From: Lophius americanus
Lineage: Eukaryota; Chordata; Actinopteri; Lophiiformes; Lophiidae
Length of the DNA: 64,000 nucleotides
NCBI GenBank assembly: GCA_037951165.1
Contig: JBBDHG010000097.1
Location: 4,964,001-5,028,000 of the forward strand
Reading direction: 5' to 3'
This document shows positions 62,797 to 64,000 of this stretch, in pieces; positions within the stretch are counted from its first letter, which is position 1, and the number at the start of each line of letters is the position of its first letter. The notes below the pieces were generated by a model. The model saw nothing but the letters and a program-made list of their open reading frames with translations. It had not been told where the DNA came from and made no database searches. The position numbers and the translations under genes are program-made.

Positions 62797-63023
62797 CTAA
62801 AGCAATCACAACTACATTGTCAAACATTGTTTGATAATCGCAGTCAGAATCTATAAAAGCTTACAGTCAGACTGTGTTGTCTCAGAAATCTGAACTCTCC
62901 ATCCACCTCACACTCACTTCACGTTCACCGCAACTGCACTGGACTGTTTTAAATTATAATAACTTATATTTGGTATTGGAGATAGGACTCTTTCCCCCAT
63001 ATTTACCTTTATTTAACTGTATG

Positions 63024-63024
<1 letters not shown>

Positions 63025-63082
<58 letters not shown>
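63025..63082. repeat. (TA)n microsatellite
   Basis: About 28 uninterrupted TA units followed by TG/TATG variants to about 63170. Confidence 0.97.
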
Positions 63083-63087
<5 letters not shown>

Positions 63088-63574
63088 ATTTAAGTTTATC
63101 TATATGTGTGTGTATGTATGTCTATATATATATAATATACATACACAATCACACATATATACATATGCATATAGACGTGTGCTCGCAGAATAAGTAGACA
63201 TACGGTAAAATAAAGATAATATTTGTTTTTTGCACATTTTTCTATTTCATCCTGTTTTCTTAACCACTGCTATCACTTTATAAATGTTGGATCTGAATTT
63301 ACCTTTTGGGATTCATTAAGTTTGTTCTATTCTATTCATTAGTTACGAAAGATTTTAAAGACTTAAGAAGCATTTCAATATATTAACATGAAGTAACTGA
63401 GTCTTAGATATCCGAGGATAAATGTTCCTAAAATAAATATGAGCCAGTGGGAGACACACGGAGGGTCTGATCTGTCATCTAAGATGATATATGGGTGGTC
63501 TGCAGATGGTTGATTTGGTTTACTGATAGTCTCCACCAAAGAAAGAGGTTTATTTTTTCATCCCTGTGCATTTG

Positions 63575-63643
63575 TAATAATAATAATAATAATAATAATA
63601 ATACATTTAATTTATAATGCACTTTACATTTGGATCAAATCTC
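63575..63643 (-). repeat. L2-like LINE 3' tail
   Basis: (TAA)n, then TACATTTAATTTATAATGCA and TTTGGATCAAATCTC; nearly identical to 30203-30295 over the shared part, so probably young. Confidence 0.65.
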
Positions 63644-64000
63644 GTTTGTTGCCAAGATTACGGAAGAACTAATGGAAGGATTTGCATGAAATTCTACCCA
63701 AAGGTAGGTTCTGGCATAATTTACAGATTATTACATTTTGGTGACGTTAAGTGTTTCTCAGCATTTAAAAATAAAAAAACATTGTTGTTTTCAGATGTTC
63801 CTCTGAGGCCAGCTGGGGGTCATGTGCTTTGATCCCTTTGATGTTTATTTTGGCTGATACGTGGCCTCACCTCTTATCAGTTGTTCTGTTAAATGGCATA
63901 AAGCGGGAACCCGAACAACAACAGCAAAATTCACAACAAGAGATGTGGAGGAGGTATTTCGCACATACTTCCTATGAAACGATGTACGTCCAGGAACACC

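Larger units (their letters stand above)
62797..64000. other. Right end of window: repeats, no exon recognised
   Basis: Contains the (TA)n tract, a LINE 3' tail ending near 63343 (GTTTGTTCTATTCTATTC), an L2 tail at 63575 and a following GATTACGGAAGAACTAATGG block that looks like another common fish repeat. I looked on the minus strand for the missing upstream exons of the oxygenase gene and found none I could support. Confidence 0.4.

Noticed and set aside
1..64000. CRISPR arrays, operons, bacterial mobile elements, rRNA or tRNA genes
   Set aside because: None seen; the split genes and repeat content are those of a vertebrate nuclear genome.

Overview
The window is vertebrate nuclear DNA, almost certainly a teleost fish. 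Genes are split into many short exons with GT-AG introns, there is no operon structure, and the non-coding DNA is AT-rich and full of fish-type repeats: decayed Tc1/mariner copies, non-autonomous DNA transposons, L2 and RTE-like LINE ends, and (TA)n or (TTA)n microsatellites. I spliced the genes by hand; in every complete model the exon phases close and the total length divides by three.

Layout. 1-4.9 kb: gene-poor, with one decayed DNA transposon. 4971-15399 (-): api5, 14 coding exons, 527 aa. 17665-25994 (-): samm50, 15 coding exons, 469 aa. 27521-30503 (-): efcab10, 4 exons, 134 aa. 31869-32624 (-): uqcc6 (Brawnin), 2 exons, 75 aa. 34777-39714 (+) and 43240-48000 (+): two tandem thymine-DNA glycosylase genes (407 and 456 aa). 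49917-56997 (-): a patatin-like phospholipase of the PNPLA1/2/3 clade, 8 exons, 401 aa. 60647-62796 (-): the 3' half of a 2-oxoglutarate/Fe(II) oxygenase of the isopenicillin-N-synthase-like type; its 5' exons were not found and may lie beyond the window.

The genes do not form one pathway. api5 is a nuclear anti-apoptotic factor. samm50 and uqcc6 are mitochondrial (outer-membrane barrel assembly and complex III assembly). The tdg pair acts in base-excision repair and active DNA demethylation. The pnpla gene is in lipid metabolism. efcab10 is probably ciliary or flagellar.

Most worth a second look: (1) the tandem TDG paralogues have diverged in opposite ways at residues that set substrate specificity (copy 1: Ala145 to Ser and Ala274 to Pro in human numbering; copy 2: His150-His151 to Arg-Trp), and copy 1 has lost the C-terminal tail and gained a Gln/Tyr-rich N-terminus; (2) samm50 exon 5 with its intron flanks is duplicated in inverted orientation inside an efcab10 intron, with no visible change in the exon but several in the flanks; (3) a roughly 1.1-kb imperfect palindrome lies in an intron of the oxygenase gene; (4) a GC-rich nested hairpin lies in the last samm50 intron.
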